From Paenibacillus sp. TCA20 (lineage in GTDB: Bacteria; Bacillota; Bacilli; Paenibacillales; Paenibacillaceae), in assembly GCF_000732325.1 (NCBI RefSeq), contig NZ_BBIW01000002.1:248007-312006 (forward strand): DNA of 64,000 bases. Reading direction: 5' to 3'. The position numbers and the translations under genes were made by a program. Below the pieces are notes generated by a model. The model searched no databases, had not been told where the DNA came from, and worked only from the letters and a program-made list of their open reading frames with translations. Shown piece by piece: positions 63,367 through 64,000 of this stretch (the first letter of the stretch is position 1; every line of letters begins with the position of its first letter).

Positions 63367-64000
63367 TTAATTTATATCTCCCACTCGTTCCCTTCTCCAC
63401 CGAAGCAGCAAGAACAGGCCGATCATTAGTATCAAGACCACATACAGAATTGGCTGTAAAAGTAACGGATCAACAATCCTTGCGGTTCTTACCAGCATGA
63501 TATCGAAGAACGGACTCAGCATCCATATGACGCAGGGCACCAGCGCTGCGATAATGATAACGTAATTACGAGCCAGACTTGAGATCATCGCCGTCAAGGT
63601 GGTGAACAGGAGCAGCAGCACATACAAGAGCCCCATCGTTATGAAGATGAATTCCATGAAGCTTAGATCATACCAATACGGGCCCAGCCAGCTGTTAAAA
63701 TAGGAGTTAATCGAGATCGGGTAGAACACACTCTTAATCTCATCTGAATAAAACATAAAGAATGCGGAGAGCTGAATGGCATATAGTACGGTCACCGCCA
63801 GAATTGCTGTTAACCATTTGATCAGGAAGTGTTTCCGCCCTGTTTTGGACGAATATTGCAAATAGATGACCCCATTACTTCGATCCCTGATATATAAGGG
63901 AATAAGCAGGAACATGCTGCTCACGAGGACCAAGATTTGAAGGAACCCAAGCAGAATCGTATAATTTTGCATTAACTCATCGGAGAAAAGAGAAGTAAAG
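63367..64000 (-). CDS. Membrane protein, ABC-2-like permease (5' end beyond window)
   Basis: At least 210 residues, with six hydrophobic segments and a polar loop near IRDRSNGVIYLQYSS. The frame stays open to the window's right edge (codons before the ATG at 63972 read FTSLFSDEL), so the true start lies outside. It resembles ABC-2 transporter permeases that remodel the envelope; no ATPase is visible. Confidence 0.65.
   Translation of the reverse strand, partial: FTSLFSDELMQNYTILLGFLQILVLVSSMFLLIPLYIRDRSNGVIYLQYSSKTGRKHFLIKWLTAILAVTVLYAIQLSAFFMFYSDEIKSVFYPISINSYFNSWLGPYWYDLSFMEFIFITMGLLYVLLLLFTTLTAMISSLARNYVIIIAALVPCVIWMLSPFFDIMLVRTARIVDPLLLQPILYVVLILMIGLFLLLRWRRERVGDIN

Noticed and set aside
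1-64000. CRISPR arrays, tRNA, rRNA, insertion sequences, prophage
   Set aside because: No regular spacer repeats, cloverleaf genes, transposase or phage genes were recognised; the 107-bp repeat is not array-like.

Overview
The window reads as a chromosomal segment of a spore-forming, Gram-positive Bacillota, most likely Paenibacillus or a close relative. The reasons are the complete dppABCDE-ykfABC gene order known from Bacillus, a Spo0M gene, two tiny YjcZ-type spore proteins, bacillithiol enzymes (BshB2/YojF), an S-layer-anchored surface protein, YesM/YesN-type sugar regulation, a T-box leader before leuA, strong GGAGG ribosome sites and frequent TTG/GTG starts. The species is inferred, not proven. 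No tRNA, rRNA, CRISPR array, insertion sequence or prophage was seen.

Layout. 1-2.8 kb: end of hflX, bshB2-yojF, and spo0M behind a SigW-like promoter. 2.8-6.6 kb: two GntR-controlled membrane operons (ABC transporter; DUF1648 protein), each with a palindromic operator on its promoter. 6.6-7.0 kb: a 107-bp repeat present two and a half times. 7.0-10.3 kb: a secreted unknown, a YeiW-like cysteine-cluster protein and two tandem DUF1835 proteins. 10.3-19.2 kb: dppABCDE-ykfABC for uptake and breakdown of murein peptides, in which the last gene is frameshifted. 19.4-22.9 kb: DUF3870, then phoX-tatA-tatC. 23-34 kb: mixed housekeeping and transport genes (MFS, HD hydrolase, alpha/beta hydrolase, AEC carrier, Ser/Thr kinase, paired chromate transporter halves, UbiD, serine hydrolase, APH kinase). 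34.2-37.4 kb: otsAB fusion plus galU for trehalose. 37.6-42.8 kb: a Crh-like protein, then an FCD-GntR regulator divergent from an acid-sugar operon (dehydrogenase, GntP permease, DUF1537 kinase). 42.9-49.4 kb: serine hydrolase and a surface pair, a very large cohesin/dockerin subtilase followed by a cohesin-SLH protein. 50-59 kb: acetyltransferase, then a YesMN/ABC/GH78-like sugar operon whose sensor gene is frameshifted. 59-64 kb: yjcZ pair, T-box-leuA, TPR protein, TIM-barrel protein and a truncated permease.

How the parts fit. DppA and the YkfABC enzymes act on cell-wall peptides that DppBCDE imports. PhoX has its own TatAC translocase beside it. GalU makes the UDP-glucose that OtsAB consumes. 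The subtilase carries a dockerin while its neighbour carries a cohesin and three SLH repeats, which suggests a cellulosome-like docking of a protease on the S-layer. That pair is the most unusual system here. Two genes (ykfC and yesM-like) are each broken by one extra base in a homopolymer, so assembly errors should be considered before calling them pseudogenes.
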